Positions 32,724 through 44,897 of a DNA stretch of 64,000 nt are shown here, one piece after another. The stretch lies in assembly GCA_933228895.1 (NCBI GenBank), contig OW121853.1, positions 5,896,494-5,960,493 on the forward strand. Reading direction: 5' to 3'. The translations under genes and the position numbers were made by a program. Origin of the DNA: Platycnemis pennipes (taxonomy: Eukaryota; Arthropoda; Insecta; Odonata; Platycnemididae). Position 1 is the stretch's first letter, and each line of letters begins with the position of its first letter. The notes under the pieces are model-generated. The model did not search any database, was not told the origin of the DNA, and saw nothing but the letters and a program-made list of their open reading frames with translations.

Positions 32724-33320
32724 TGTAATGCATTGCCGCTTTACTCCTTGCTTGACCGGATGTCGCCCCCTCCCCCAAGCCAGGTGGTGCCAGACGGATG
32801 CGCCCGAAGATCGGACGAGGGAAAGATGGAGCATCCCCTAAGCATTTCTTGGAATCTTTAACTGCTTTCCGCGGCGGAAAGCCTGAACCCTAAAACCTTC
32901 GAGCAATACCACATTTGGGACTTTTCCCATGCTGACTAGAACGGAAATGCTCTTGCGTACGTGTTTATTTAAACGTACGTAAAACCAAGGCGTTCGAGCC
33001 TTATCCCTTGACTGCTCTTGATCTCATAGGAGGGTCTCAGAAGCTCCACCCACTTCCGATTCGGAGGGTATTTAAACTTAGTGATTCCCCCTCTCGGGGG
33101 CAGAATATCTTTGTACGCCGGAGGCTATGCTGGTCTGATTTTTGAATAAACTTCTACTTTATCAACGCGTAAGCTTTTGCTTTTTGGTGTCTAAACCCCA
33201 GGGTCCCGGCCTTGCCACTCGGGCCGGATCACCCATTCTCAAGTAGCTCCTGCCGCGCACCGAATTCGGAACGCAGCGACTACGCTTTTGTGCCGTGAAC
33301 TGATCGCTCGGGACACGACA
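32724..33320 (+). repeat. 3' LTR
   Basis: 597 bp, same length and ends as the 5' LTR, with AATAAA at 33145-33150. It is followed by the target duplication CGAT. Visible differences from the 5' LTR are five substitutions. Confidence 0.95.
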
Positions 33321-33489
33321 CGATGAGGATATCGCATAGTTAGTCAGTTGTTTGAGGGAACTGGCCGGCAGCTTCGCGTACTTTAATATATAGGGTTATT
33401 TCCTTCATCAAAGGCAACAGAATTCATTAATTTCGATTCGTGCCCCGCCATAAATGTGTATTCTAATATTTCACGAAAAAGGTTTGGAT

Positions 33490-34135
33490 TGAGCAATGGG
33501 AAATGTGATGAGGAACAAAAGAGCGATGTCTCCTTTTCTCTAGTTCGGCCCCACCTTGAATCTGCAGCCAGTGTACCTATGGGATCCAAATGAATTGGGT
33601 TTGATCAGAGAACTAGAAAGTGTGCAGGGTAGAGCAGCTAGGTTTGTTAAAAGGTGTTACGATAGGTTGAGTGGTGTTTCAGAATTAATACAATAATTAG
33701 GGTGGGAATCATTATCAGAGCGTAGGCTGAAGTACCTACAGATTAAATCTATTAGAGAAATTTAAATCGGATAGCTTTACTGAAAATATAAGGCACATAT
33801 TAAAAACACAAGCGTATTATGCTAGATTCGACCAGATAAATAAGATTAGAGAGATAGATTGTCGTACCGATAAATTCAAAATGGCATTTTTCCCCCGTAC
33901 TTTAAGAGAAAAGAATAGGCAGCATAGCAAAGGGATAGGTAGCGGAAATATTTTAGAGTATTCTGTAGTGCATGATGCATGTATTAGCCCCTCAAATACT
34001 ATAGATACTAACAATGTAGTTGCATGAGACAATATAGTTGCTAGTTTGCATGTTAGTAGTGCATGCTTGGTGATCTTCACCCCCTGCCACACACCCTCGC
34101 AGTGGCTTTCAGGGTATCGTGTAGATATAGATTTT
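33490..34135 (+). mobile_element. LINE A 3' fragment
   Basis: From the KCDE...KERC region to the A tail. Several stops and a two-base insertion (TGTACCTATGGGATCC) break the frame. Confidence 0.85.
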
Positions 34136-34338
34136 ATGATCATGATCCAGTCTACTACAGTCAGTTGCATATCGCAAAGTACTTTTAACGTCAAGAGTGG
34201 GAATTTGTCGTTGAATTTGTTTAAGAGATTAAGTCTAAATTTCACCCTGCGATCTGACAATGATTCCTATTTTATTTCATCCAATGGACTGCTTCGGCTA
34301 ATATGGTTAGTTATCACACGGTCCCTTTACCAATCTTT
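34136..34338 (-). mobile_element. LINE B internal fragment
   Basis: The minus strand carries the B C-terminal coding region (VKFRLNLLNKF) directly joined to the tail of the plus-strand A copy. Both ends are truncated. Confidence 0.7.
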
Positions 34339-34738
34339 CCCCGGTGGGCTCAACGTCCCCCAGGGGAGGGGGCGCGTATTAAGTGGCGCCCCCGACTACG
34401 TGAATGGCGCCATCCGATGTCGGAGCCTGTATAGTCCTCCCTCCGCCGCCGCCGGAGACTCCCTGTCTGCTATTTATACATCCCTTCCCTATGTCCGCTG
34501 AGTCACCGCCTCGACTCCAACAAGAAGATGAGGTGAGACCCCCATATTACGGCGCCAACAATTTCATCGCACTCAGTTCTCGCCGTGTCCAATGCACGGA
34601 AAAGTGACGTTGGCTCGTCAATCGAGAGCCATTTCCCGGGGCACGCACGGCGCGGCGCCAGGCCACGAGAGGCGCCACGGCGCCAGCCGTCGAGGGGGAA
34701 AGTGGGAGGTGGCGATGAGACATGCTCTTCCGTTAGGT

Positions 34739-35048
34739 CGCCGAATTTGTAAAGGGACGGTGCAACAATAAGTAATGATAAATGTGACTTCAAAATGTCC
34801 TTTTTTCCTCGTACAATTAGGGATATGAATAGCGGTAAATATGTCCAATACGAGTGATTGAATCCATAGCATAGGTAGTTGCATGTTTGCTTTGCTATTT
34901 TTATCTTTTTTAAATAGTGAAGTTTAGAACAGTATATAAATACTAATCCTTTTTTTATGCTTGATATGTAATGCATGTTTGGTGAGAATTCACCCCCTGC
35001 CACACACCTTTGAGGTGGTCTTCAGGGTATTATGTGGATGTAGATGCA
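34739..35048 (+). mobile_element. LINE B 3' fragment with internal deletion
   Basis: FVKGR-coding sequence jumps to the FKMSFFPRTIRD end and the B 3' UTR, ending at TTATGTGGATGTAGATG. Confidence 0.75.
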
Positions 35049-35049
35049 T

Positions 35050-35310
35050 AGATGTTACAACTATATCAGCGCAACCAGTCCGTTAGAAGAACGAAAATAG
35101 GAATGTTTATCATAACTTCGGTTGAACTCTAGACTTTATCTCATACGTAAATGTCTAGACAATATTTTTAATGATGACTTTAAAGACATTTTGCGAACTA
35201 TGACTAACTACGTTGTGCTCAACAAGGATCATAAATTTAGAGAAATTTATTTCCGTTCCGACAGATTGAAATCTGCCTCTTCCTTCCCTCGTATCATTGC
35301 GAAGTACGTG
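35050..35310 (+). mobile_element. Diverged LINE B-like fragment
   Basis: The encoded LYLIRKCLDNIFNDDFKDIL and HKFREIYFRSDRLK are homologous to the B C-terminus but clearly older. It directly follows the preceding tail. Confidence 0.65.
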
Positions 35311-37337
35311 GGGGACCGAGCTCTGCTCGGAGACGTATTTATTTCCAATAATAATGAGAAAATAAAGGAAAAGATAAGGAGACTGTATTAATAGAGCACT
35401 TTCTGCATGTATGTTTATCGCACCTTTCTGGCAGACGGCTCTAACCAATTTTTTGGAATTTTGAATATAAGGGTTTTTTGATAGCAGGAATCAATTGCGC
35501 GGAACATAGAAGAACGGAACATAAAGGAACGCAGAAGAAGGCCCCAGGGGCCCATATGAGGACCTTCTTTAACCGAGGTTTACTCCCATGTGAAAAGCAA
35601 CGCATGAGGACGCGTGGATCCAGGAAACGAAGAAGGCAGAATAATCACTTCTTCACCAACAACGGCGTTCTTCTTCTCAGTCAATTCACTCAAAAATTGA
35701 ATCACTCCTTAATTTTTTTCATTTGCTTTAATCCATTGGATACGGCCATGTTTCATGCTCTTATATAAGTTTCAACCAGATATTGCGGAAAAAGTGGACC
35801 ACCAAAATGCAAAGCCACCTTCAAAAGGTGGAGATCAGGATTGCTTAGGTTAATGTCGGAAGAAAAATGAAAGGGCAAGTTGAGATCCAAATGCTAAACA
35901 GTACTGGGCTAGTTCAAATCTAGTCAAATTTTGGCGACGGATTAGGTGTTGTCAAATGAATATTTATAGAGTGACCACAAGTGCCTTTTGGGTGAAATAG
36001 AAGGTAAGCAAAGGACTCAAAACGACTGTCGAGAGGTTTAGTGTCTACCTGAATCATGTTGGCGTAGCAAACTTGTGTTCGTGATATAATGGGCACAATT
36101 GGTCCATCCCTCTCTGTCACTGGTCCTCGCACATCAGAGGGCCTTCGTCAATTCTTTAGCCAAGCTTAGTCGGCGCTGGTAAATGTTCTGGCCGCCAGAA
36201 CTAAGCTTATCCTTCGCACAAACAAAACACTCGTCGAAGCGCAACGCAAACATCCGTGACGTCACCATCGTTGTGAAGGTCGGGATGTGAGGAGTGGGAG
36301 GGGGTCACTGTGGCCCTCGAAGTGCTGCACGCAAACAATTTATGGCATCGCATCGCATTTTTTTACAAAAATAATCTCAATGGAATATTATCACGCTGAA
36401 GTTCTCTCGCCGTAATTATTGCTCAATGCCCGAGATGTCTTCAGATATCCCTCCAGCATTCCATCCTTGAGTGGAGGCTTGAAGGCAAACAAGTGAGCAG
36501 CAATCCCAGAAAAAAACACTCACTATCCTTCCGGTTCATCAATTCCTTTGTGGCTTCGCAGATGCCGCTGTTTACATCTCCTGAGTGAAATTCAAACAAG
36601 CACACCTCTCAGTCCACAGTTGTGACGAGAGAAGGGTCTCGCTGCCTCAAACTTCTGTGTTTTGCATTCCGAGGACCACACAGAGGACGGAGGGCGATCA
36701 GTGGAAGGGTGAAATAGAAAACAAAAAAAACAAGAAGGCCTAATTACCGAAAATGATGATTTTCAGTCTGGAAGTAGGAATTTTGCAAATAAATCTCCTA
36801 CCATTGATTCATGTGATGTTAAATTTAATTCTTCATCATTATTGCGGATTAACAATATGCAAGGTTAAAGTTGAACAAAATTGCAAGAAAACGCCTGAAT
36901 TCAGTTTTCGTCGAAAACCTAAAAAACGAAGAGGTTCGAGAACCTTTTGTATTCGCAATACGGGATAAACGGCGAGAGTTTCTCACGTAACGGTGTTGGT
37001 TTTCGACATTTCGTAATTGTATTCGATTTTCCAGGGGTATTTGCTCTGCTAATAGGACAAAATGATCTCCTTTCCACCGATTTTATGCTCTTGATTTGGA
37101 AAATAGTTAATATTTACTCGTAAGAACCGTAAGTAACTCATATCACAACATCCGCCGAAGCTTTAAGAGTGTGAATCCGGTTATGAATACCTCAACCGTC
37201 CGTGTCGCTGAATGTAAACTTAATTTTTCGATCTAGCGGCGGAGTCCAGCCTTTTCGGACTTACTTACGGTGATTTCCTAACTGTATTTTTCGGAAAAGA
37301 CCGCCATGTTGGCGGCAGTGGTTTGTGCTGCGGGTGT

Positions 37338-37714
37338 GGATGGAGAAATTTCAATCGGATAGCTTTACTGAAGATGTTAGGCACGTATTAAAAACACCAG
37401 CGTATTATGCTAGATTCGACCAGATAAATGAGATTAGAGAGATGGATTGTCGTACCGATAGATTCAAATGGCATTTTCCCCCGTACTATAAGAGAACAGA
37501 ATAGGCAGCATAGCAAAGGGATAGTTACGGGAAATATTTTAAGGTAGTCTGTAGTGCATGATGCATAGGTGTATTAATCCCTTAAATACTGTAGATACTA
37601 ACAATCTAGTTGCGTGAGACCCTATAGTAGCATGTTTGCATATTGGTAGTGCATGCTTGGTGATATTCACCCCCTGCCACACACCCTCGAGGTGGCTTGC
37701 AGGGTATCGTGTAG
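37338..37714 (+). mobile_element. LINE A 3' fragment
   Basis: From EKFQSDSFTEDV to the A tail CAGGGTATCGTGTAG. Small deletions break the frame. Confidence 0.85.
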
Positions 37715-38591
37715 GGGCAGACGATTAGCCCCGGCCCTGTTTCGGGGATATGCCAGGGCCGAGCGACCGCCGCTTCGAGTGCATCAAGGCACTCTCCTCG
37801 GAATTTTAATTCCTGCTTGTTTGCGCGTTCATTTGTTCGTGTGCATAAATACTGTCGGTCCACGCTGTGAAATCTCTCAAGGCCCAAATCCAAGTACAAG
37901 CAATCACTTCTCGCCGGGAGAGAGCGAGAGAGGGTCCTCTTCACAGACCGGAAACGATAGCGGGCGTCCACAAAGTGTGTGTGTGTCGGTTTAAACTTGA
38001 GGCAGAGGGAAAAATGAACAAACTCGGCACATGGATGCTATGCAGGGCAAAAGAACTAGGAAATGGCTTTTTCATCACCACTGTAATTCACTACCTGCAT
38101 GGTGCATTTTATTATCTTTCTAAGGCATTGTTGTTACTTTCTTCAGCTCAACTCGACGAAGGGTTTTTAAAAAAAATTGAGGGCATTACCATTGAGGAAA
38201 GCATGTCGTCATGAGTTATGAGATTTCAAGAGCAAATTGTTTGGGGCATATTTAGATAGCAATCCCAAAACAGAGTAGTCTACAGTGAATGATGCATGTG
38301 CATATTAACATTACCAACCCATTCATGATATTGGTATGGCCCACGTTGATACACCGGTTCCCGTCAAATAACCGAAGTGAAGCAACTTTGGGACGGGACA
38401 AAATTTGGATGGGTGACCCTCCTCCATACATACATCTACAGCTACACGATACCCTGCAAGCCACCGCTAGGGTGTGTGGCAGGGGGTGAAGGTCACCAAG
38501 CATACACTACTGACATGCAAGCAAGCAACTAAAGGGTCTCATGCAACTAGATTGTTGGTATCTATAGTATTTGAGGGGTTAATACATGCAT

Positions 38592-39245
38592 CTATCTACA
38601 TCTACATCTACATAATACCCTGCAAGCCACCACAAGGGTGTGTGGCAGGGGGTGATTGCTCACCAAACATGCACTACATATCATGCATAAAAAGGAATAG
38701 TATTAACACAGTAGTCAGAACTACACTATTTAAAAAAGATAGAAATACAAAGAAAACATGCAAAAACATTCTGTTAGTAGGGTTAGCTTTAAGTACTCAT
38801 ACCAACATGTAGCTACAAATGCTATTCATTGCTACTCTCTGATAGGACATATTTACCGTTATTCGTATCTCTTATTGTGCGAGGGAAAAAGGACATTTTG
38901 AATCGGTCAGTTCGGCAATCAATTTCTCTAACTTTATGATTATGGTCCAGTCTGCCATAGTAAGTTGGGGTTCGTAAAATATTTTTAACATCATCACTGA
39001 AATTTTGCCTTGGAATTTGTGTAAGAGATTAAGTCTAAATTTCAACCTGCGATCTGACAATGATTCCCATTCATTTAATAGACTGGTTACGCTAATATAA
39101 TTATCGTATCGTCCCTTTACAAATCTTGCCGATCTTCGCTGCACACGTTCAAGTTCATTACTTAGACCGATTTCGTAGGGATCCCATACACTGGCAGCAT
39201 ATTCCAAATGAGGTCTAACAAGGGAAAAGTAGCTGATTTCTCGAG
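38592..39245 (-). mobile_element. LINE B insertion inside LINE A
   Basis: A 654-bp 5'-truncated B copy, from its GATGTA tail (38592) to the REISYF region (39242), flanked by the 8-bp duplication ACATGCAT. A reads through without loss on both sides. Confidence 0.9.
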
Positions 39246-41096
39246 ACATGCATCATGCACTACAGAATACTCTAAAATATTTCCCCTACCTATCCCTTTC
39301 CTATGCTGCCTATTCTGTTCTCTTATAGTACGGGGGAAAAATGCCATTTTGAATCTATCGGTACGACAATCTATCTCTCTAATCTTATTTATCTGGTCGA
39401 ATCTAGCATAATACGCTGGTGTTTTTAATATGTGCCTAACATCTTCAGTAAAGCTATCCGATTGAAATTTCTCCAATAGATTTAATCTGGACTTTAACCT
39501 ACGCTCTGATAATGATTCCCACCCTAATTCTTGTATTAATTCTGATACACTACTCAACCTATCGTAACACCTTTTGACGAACATAGCTGCTCTACGATGC
39601 ACACTGTCTAGTTCTCTCATCAAACCTAATTCATTAGGATCCCATGCACTGGCTGCATACTCAAGGTGGGGCCGAACTAGAGAAAAGTAACATCGCTCTT
39701 TTGTCTTCTCATCAAATTTCCCAAGTACTCTTTTTATAAATCCTAGCTTTCTCTTCGCTCGGCCGCCTATTTCCCTTATGTGTCTTCCCCACGATAAATC
39801 TTTAGTGATTGTTACACCTAAATATCTTACGGTTTCAACGTTTTCGATCTTCGTGTTATTAATTCTATAGGATCGCTCTATCGCATTATTCCTCCTCCAA
39901 AAATTGATAGCTACACACTTTTTAAGGTTAAGTTTTAACTGCCATTTGTCGCACCACTCTTGAATTGCATCTAAATCCTTGCTAAGTGATTTCGCGTCCT
40001 CTTCGTTTGATATACCCCTGTACACCACCGCATCGTCTGCAAAAAGTCTAAGGTTACTACTAACTACGGTACCCAAATCGTTTATGTATAAAAGAAATAG
40101 AAGCGGACCTACTACGCTACCCTGGGGAACTCCCGATGTGACTTCGATTGTGTCCGACATGATACCATCTATGACAACCCTCTGCTCTCGCCCACTTAAG
40201 AATTCTTTTACCCAACATACAACGTCTTTATTTATACCAAAACTCTCTAACTTCAAGATTAATTTGTCATGAGGAACTTTATCGAAAGCCTTTTTAAAAT
40301 CTAAAAATATCGCATCAACTTCAGTACTGCTTTCGCCGTGGACTAAAATATCGTGTACGAATAAAGCTAATTGTGTCTCGCAAGATCTACCTTTCCGGAA
40401 CCCATGCTGGCTGTTTATGAGTAATCCCTGACTATCCAAATGCCCCATGATCGAACTGACTACTATGTGCTCAAATATCTTACAAGAGATTGACGTGAGT
40501 GAAATGGGTCTGTAGTTACTAGGTTCTTCCCTATCACCGCTTTTAAATATAGGTGTAATGTTAGCTACTTTCCAATCCTTGGGTACCGTGTGGTTCTTTA
40601 GTGTTTTATTGAATATTATCTCTAAATAGGGGGCTTTTTCAGAAGCTAATGTTTTATATACTCTGGAAGGAATTTGATCGGGACCTGGTGATTTGTTTTT
40701 ACTTATGCTTTTTAACTGCTGCTCTATTCCGCGACATGAAATGTTTATTTCGTGCATTTGCTCACTGAAAGTGTTCGGCGGTGGTTCCACTGCGTTTTGT
40801 GACGATGAGTTGAATACACTTTGGAAGAAGGTGTTTAAAGTATTGGCTTTTTCTACACTGCTGGTGACTCTGATTCCTTTATCATTTTTAAGTGTGTGCA
40901 CTGTGGACTTATTTCCCTGAAGCTCTCTCACATATGACCAAAACGCTTTAGGATTGCTATCTAAATATTCTCCTAACATCTTGCTCTTGAAATGTGATAA
41001 CGCTTGCCGACATGATTTCCTTGCTAATGCTCTCGATTTTTTATAGTTTTGAACTAGCTCATTTTTTTCCTCTACCGATAGACCCCCGTCTGGCAT
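39246..41096 (-). pseudogene. LINE A reverse transcriptase region
   Basis: An open stretch of more than 600 codons on the minus strand. It includes the NYRPISLTSISCKIFE block, GFRKGRSCETQLALF, FLDFKKAFDKVPH, GVPQGSVVGPLLFLLYIND, and the catalytic FADD at codons 352-355 of the frame starting at 41096. The enzyme family copies element RNA at a nicked target. The frame runs past the B insertion junction into unrelated sequence (39245-39162), so the true C-terminus is lost. It is separated from the endonuclease frame by a stop and a frameshift, hence not functional as it stands. Confidence 0.9.
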
Positions 41097-41157
41097 TTTT
41101 CATCTTAGCGTGGCATACCCTTTGTCGCTTTAGTGATTTCCTAACCTCCGCGTTATA

Positions 41158-42060
41158 CTACCTTGGCTCTGTATTATCACTAATATATTTACTTGGTATG
41201 TATTTATGAACAGCGTTACGGGTGACCTCAAGAAATTCTCTCCACGAATCCTCTGTATTTAATCCTTTGCTTTGTTCGCTGAATACATTAAACGCTTCCC
41301 TTAATTCCTCTTTCATACCGTCGTAATTAGCCTTGCCAAATAAGTATACCCTCCTCCTTGGTTTATAATGTCTTTCAACGCCTACAATAAATTTCGCATG
41401 CACTATTTTATGGTCACTAATTCCTGTGTCTGTAACTGTATTTAGAACTCTCTCGGGTATATTTGTTGCTAATAAGTCTAGAATGTTGTTTCCCCTGGTC
41501 GGCTCTGTTACTAGCTGTTGTAAAGAATGTGTCGTAAAGGTGTTCAACAGTGATTCGCAATGTTCCTTATCCTTACCTCCTCTAATGAAACTACACGTAT
41601 TCCAGTCTATCGAGGGGAGATTGAAATCTCCGCCTACTATTATTCCTCTATCGTTCTTCCCAGAAAGTAATGTACGTATCTCTGACTCTAGCTCTATTAT
41701 AGAATTGACGTCTGCGTCCGGTGGCCTGTAATATGGACCTACATATATATTTTTTGCGTTACTACTTTTACCTTTAACGGAACACCAAATACTTTCTACA
41801 TTTCGCTCTGAAATAAGTTCTCTTCTACTGACATACGGGTCCTTCACAGCTATGAAAACTCCTCCTCCGTTTCTGCTTACTCTATCCTTTCTGTATACTG
41901 TAAACCACTTCGGAAATACTTCATGATCTGATATGTCCTTCGAAAGCCAGCTTTCTGTACCTACGATTATATCTGCATTAGTACTCTTAATATCTCTGCC
42001 GCGGTGCTCATGTTCCCTGACTGCAAGTGGCCGGCAGGTTAAATAAAATGGTTGGCACAA
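41158..42060 (-). pseudogene. LINE A endonuclease (EEP) region
   Basis: A 300-codon minus-strand stretch with the apurinic-endonuclease-like motifs TESWL, YYRPP, GGDFNLPSIDW and TGISDHKIV, in the order usual for Jockey/CR1-group LINEs. The first ~18 codons are not homologous, so the N-terminus is truncated. It ends at a TAG that replaces the TGG of the copy at 48552. In an intact element endonuclease and RT are one protein. Confidence 0.9.
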
Positions 42061-42280
42061 TGGATCTAAAGAGGCCTAAGTGCTCCACAAGGGGACTTCA
42101 TAAAACCCCCGCCCACCCCTCCAATTTTTAAAATTTTATATTTACCCATTCATGATAGGCAATTACAGATAAATATATTTATATAAAAGCCATTATAATC
42201 CCGTTATTACTTTGCAGATACTATAGCCATCTAGCGGCATCTCTCCAAATAGTACCTACCTATAAGCCTAGTCGGATGTC

Positions 42281-42359
42281 AGTGGTATATGTTCGGTGAC
42301 CTTCACCCCCTGCCACACACTTTCGCGGTGGCTCGCAGGGTATTACGTATATGTAGATG
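42281..42359 (+). repeat. LINE A tail-only fragment
   Basis: About 79 bp of A terminus (GTGACCTTCACCCCCTGCC...GTATATGTAGATG). Confidence 0.7.
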
Positions 42360-42504
42360 AAGGAAAGGGCTGGTCGATTGCCGGCACTTCCTTCAAAATT
42401 GTGAAGTCGAAGGAATTTATCGCGAGTCAGCCCAAGTATCCCGATAGCGTTCACCACTGATCTCCTATGAGAGAGTAAATAGGGGAGTAGGGAGCTCTCC
42501 TATC

Positions 42505-43268
42505 GGTTGAGCGGAAGAGCCATTGCAGCGGCTAAACATGTCGACGATCACGATGTGAACGACATCACTCTAAACAGAATCGCTGGTCAAACAGTGACAT
42601 GCCAATCCAGTGACTCCGTGATGAACCAAAGTGAAGCAGTGAATTTTGCAACGGAATTTCTTAATTTCTCGATGTTCCCGGATTACCGTCACACATTCTG
42701 ATTTTGAAAATTGGAATGCTAATTACTCCGAACCATCAATCGGCCAAAGTTATGCAATGGCACACCATTAGCAGTTAAAAATGGATGAATAATCTTATTG
42801 AAGCAACAATTCTGACTGGACCTCATAAAGGTGAAGACCCACTACCTCCACGAATACCAACAATTCCGACCGACATGGCTTTTGAGTTCACACATCTTCA
42901 ATTTCCAATACACCTCGCGTTTGCTATGACTGTCGATAAAGCGCAGGGGCAATCTTGGCAAGTGTGCGGTTTGAATTTGGAGACGTATGCTGATCTCCTG
43001 GGAAATAGGGGCGTTTACTCGGAGCCGAAATCGCAACTTTGTACACGAAATCGTTAGATGGAAACAAAAAAAGAATTTTAGTGAAAAAATTCATCTCCTA
43101 ACCACATCCATTCACTCATAAATCAAAAATTAAGTTAAGCAAAATGTGACGCCCACCGAAGAAGCTGATGTGATAACATTGGCGTCATTTTCCTCCAGTC
43201 CTTGACAGCTTTTAGGGGAAGGGAAGGGAGTGAAGGGGGATTCTCGGAAGGTCTGCTCGCACAGATCC
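42505..43268 (+). mobile_element. Helitron helicase C-terminal remnant
   Basis: Plus-strand pieces encode NFATEFLNF, then (shifted) LKIGMLITPNHQSAKVMQ, then EATILTGPHKGE and FEFTHLQFPIHLAFAMTVDKAQGQSW. This is the C-terminal block of Pif1-like helicases in Helitron Rep-Hel proteins (PRIPxxPSDMPFEFxRxQFPxxLAFAMTxNKAQGQ-like). Frame breaks and lost N-terminal domains make it dead. A homologous 3' piece is at 19125-19435. Confidence 0.85.
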
Positions 43269-44316
43269 TGTTGCAACTGCTCCTATTGGCAGAGTCAGCT
43301 GTGTCTCCCCATTGCGATAAGGCGAAGTAGCTTCGCGGGCTCAGTTGTGATTGGACGAAGTCGTTATGCGTCAGAGGTTGCACCACACCCACTTTTCCGA
43401 AAGGGTTAAAAACATCAGTTTTTCGCCGCTTATAACTCGAGAAATAATTGACAGATCAGAAAACGGAAAAATACGGGTCAATTTATTTTACAAACTCTGT
43501 CAAATTCGGAGATAAAAAAATTGGTAACCGACCCAATTGTGCGACGCATGCTCCAGAGTCGGTAAACCGTCTGATCTTTACGTATATATAGAAAACGGAC
43601 AGACAAAAATTGTAGTCAAAGCATTAGCTTTTCAATAAAAAATGATTTTCTGTGAAAAACATCTTTTTTTCTTCATTTCCTTTCATTCCAGGGCATAGCC
43701 ACAGAGACACAATTGAATTGAATGATGTGTTTTCTCGGCGAATCTACGTTCGCTAGAATATTTTTATTTACTTTCCCATTCATTTCATTTCAGCCTGAGG
43801 CACAGCGAAGCGTGGCCGGGTTTAGCTACCAATGAATAAATATCGAAATATTCCACGAGACAGTAACAACAATACCGGAGGTACCGCACGTCTATCAGCG
43901 ACAGGAGCAACAGATGACCGCCGTTGTCCCCCCCCCCCAATTGTTCTTGGTGATGCCACCCGGCTTGGTTCGCCTGCACACCCAACAGAGGCCCTCGTCG
44001 TCCCAGGAGCACGTTCCCATGGGAATCCCGGACTTCTTACCCACGTGGGCGTTTCTTTTAATAGGTGTCCGGCATCTCGGCCGACCGTTGGCCGGCGAGA
44101 GAACAAACGAAGGCGCAAAACAGAAGACTGCGCCGATCCGAACTTTCGCTCTGAGACTAGTTCAAGTTAGTTATTTGTTCAGGGGGGGCGACCGACAGCT
44201 GTGGTTATGTGCGCCATTTTTAGGATAGAGGTGGATATTATTGGTGATAGGAGTTTCCAGGGAACGGAGGAAATAGTGGAGAGAGAGAGAAATGGCATTA
44301 GCCTACCCTTAACGAA

Positions 44317-44482
44317 AGGCGCCAAGGGGACCACGGCTTAACGTCCCATCCGACGGACGGAGTACCGAACTTGAAAATGCCCTCCACTAGGCACTCGAGT
44401 AGCGACCGGTTTGCCACTGCCGGGAATCGAACCCGGGTCCACGGGATGGGAGGCCAGTAGGTACTCTAGCCAACCCGACTGA
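44317..44482 (-). repeat. tRNA-derived SINE, family S
   Basis: The minus strand has GGTTGGCTAGAGTACC (A box), a B box CCCGGGTTCGATTCCCGG, and the same body blocks as 11886-12243. The two copies define a family. Confidence 0.75.
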
Positions 44483-44617
44483 TCAACTGATCTGACCTGA
44501 GAAGCCGCCTCACCCACTTGTCAAAATTGAAATTTTTAGCTTCAATTCCTGTAAAGATACAGCAACCGTCCGAAATTTAAATTGAATTAATAAATGTTTC
44601 CTAACTCTGTTACGTGA

Positions 44618-44897
44618 CAGGGGCGTCGGAACTATTTTCGCTGGGAGGGGCTAATCTTGAAAAAGGCCCGGCTCATAAGAAAAGGGCCCGCATTTTTTGC
44701 GGATAGGAGAGAGTAGTGACTAGAATTCCGCTAAAAGTGCATATAAAGGTGGTAGAATATGCATCAGAAGGGAAAAGGCAAACTGGAAACAAGTGAAATT
44801 TAATTAATTTATTAATGAAGACACATTACTCAAATAATGGGGCCCGGGGCAAATTCTGGGGGGAGGGGGCGATTGCCCCCCACTTCCGACGCCGCTG
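44618..44897. mobile_element. hAT-like MITE, 280 bp
   Basis: Inverted ends CAGGGGCGTCGGAA and CAGCGGCGTCGGAA. Flanking 8-mers are TTACGTGA and TTCTGTGA (6 of 8 identical). CAG termini and an 8-bp duplication are hAT features. Confidence 0.6.

Larger units (their letters stand above)
25287..33320 (+). mobile_element. Complete env-bearing Ty3/gypsy LTR retroelement
   Basis: An 8034-bp element with two 597-bp LTRs (TG...CA), a primer binding site, a gag-pol frame, an env frame, a purine-rich tract and a 4-bp target duplication CGAT (25283-25286 and 33321-33324). It has the layout of an insect endogenous retrovirus (errantivirus-type). The LTRs differ at about five visible positions out of 597, so the insertion is young. 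Both long frames are open, so it may still be active. It lies antisense inside the large GK5-like intron. Two features are unusual for errantiviruses: gag and pol form one uninterrupted frame, and Gag has two CCHC knuckles. Confidence 0.95.
38428..42010 (-). mobile_element. LINE A, near-complete copy with nested LINE B
   Basis: The longest minus-strand A copy: endonuclease domain, RT, C-terminal region and A tail (38428-38591). Continuity of A is interrupted by LINE B at 38592-39245 with duplicated ACATGCAT (38584-38591, 39246-39253). The 5' end lacks the start of the endonuclease. The coding frame is broken near 41158 (TGG to TAG) and near 41090 (an extra G). Confidence 0.9.

Noticed and set aside
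39242..39253. Apparent A/B chimeric LINE made by template switching
   Set aside because: The missing A tail is found on the other side of the B copy (38428-38591), and ACATGCAT is duplicated on both sides. It is a nested insertion.
43832..44170. 112-codon frame near 44 kb
   Set aside because: Composition is driven by a poly-C run and GC-rich sequence. No domain or splice context.
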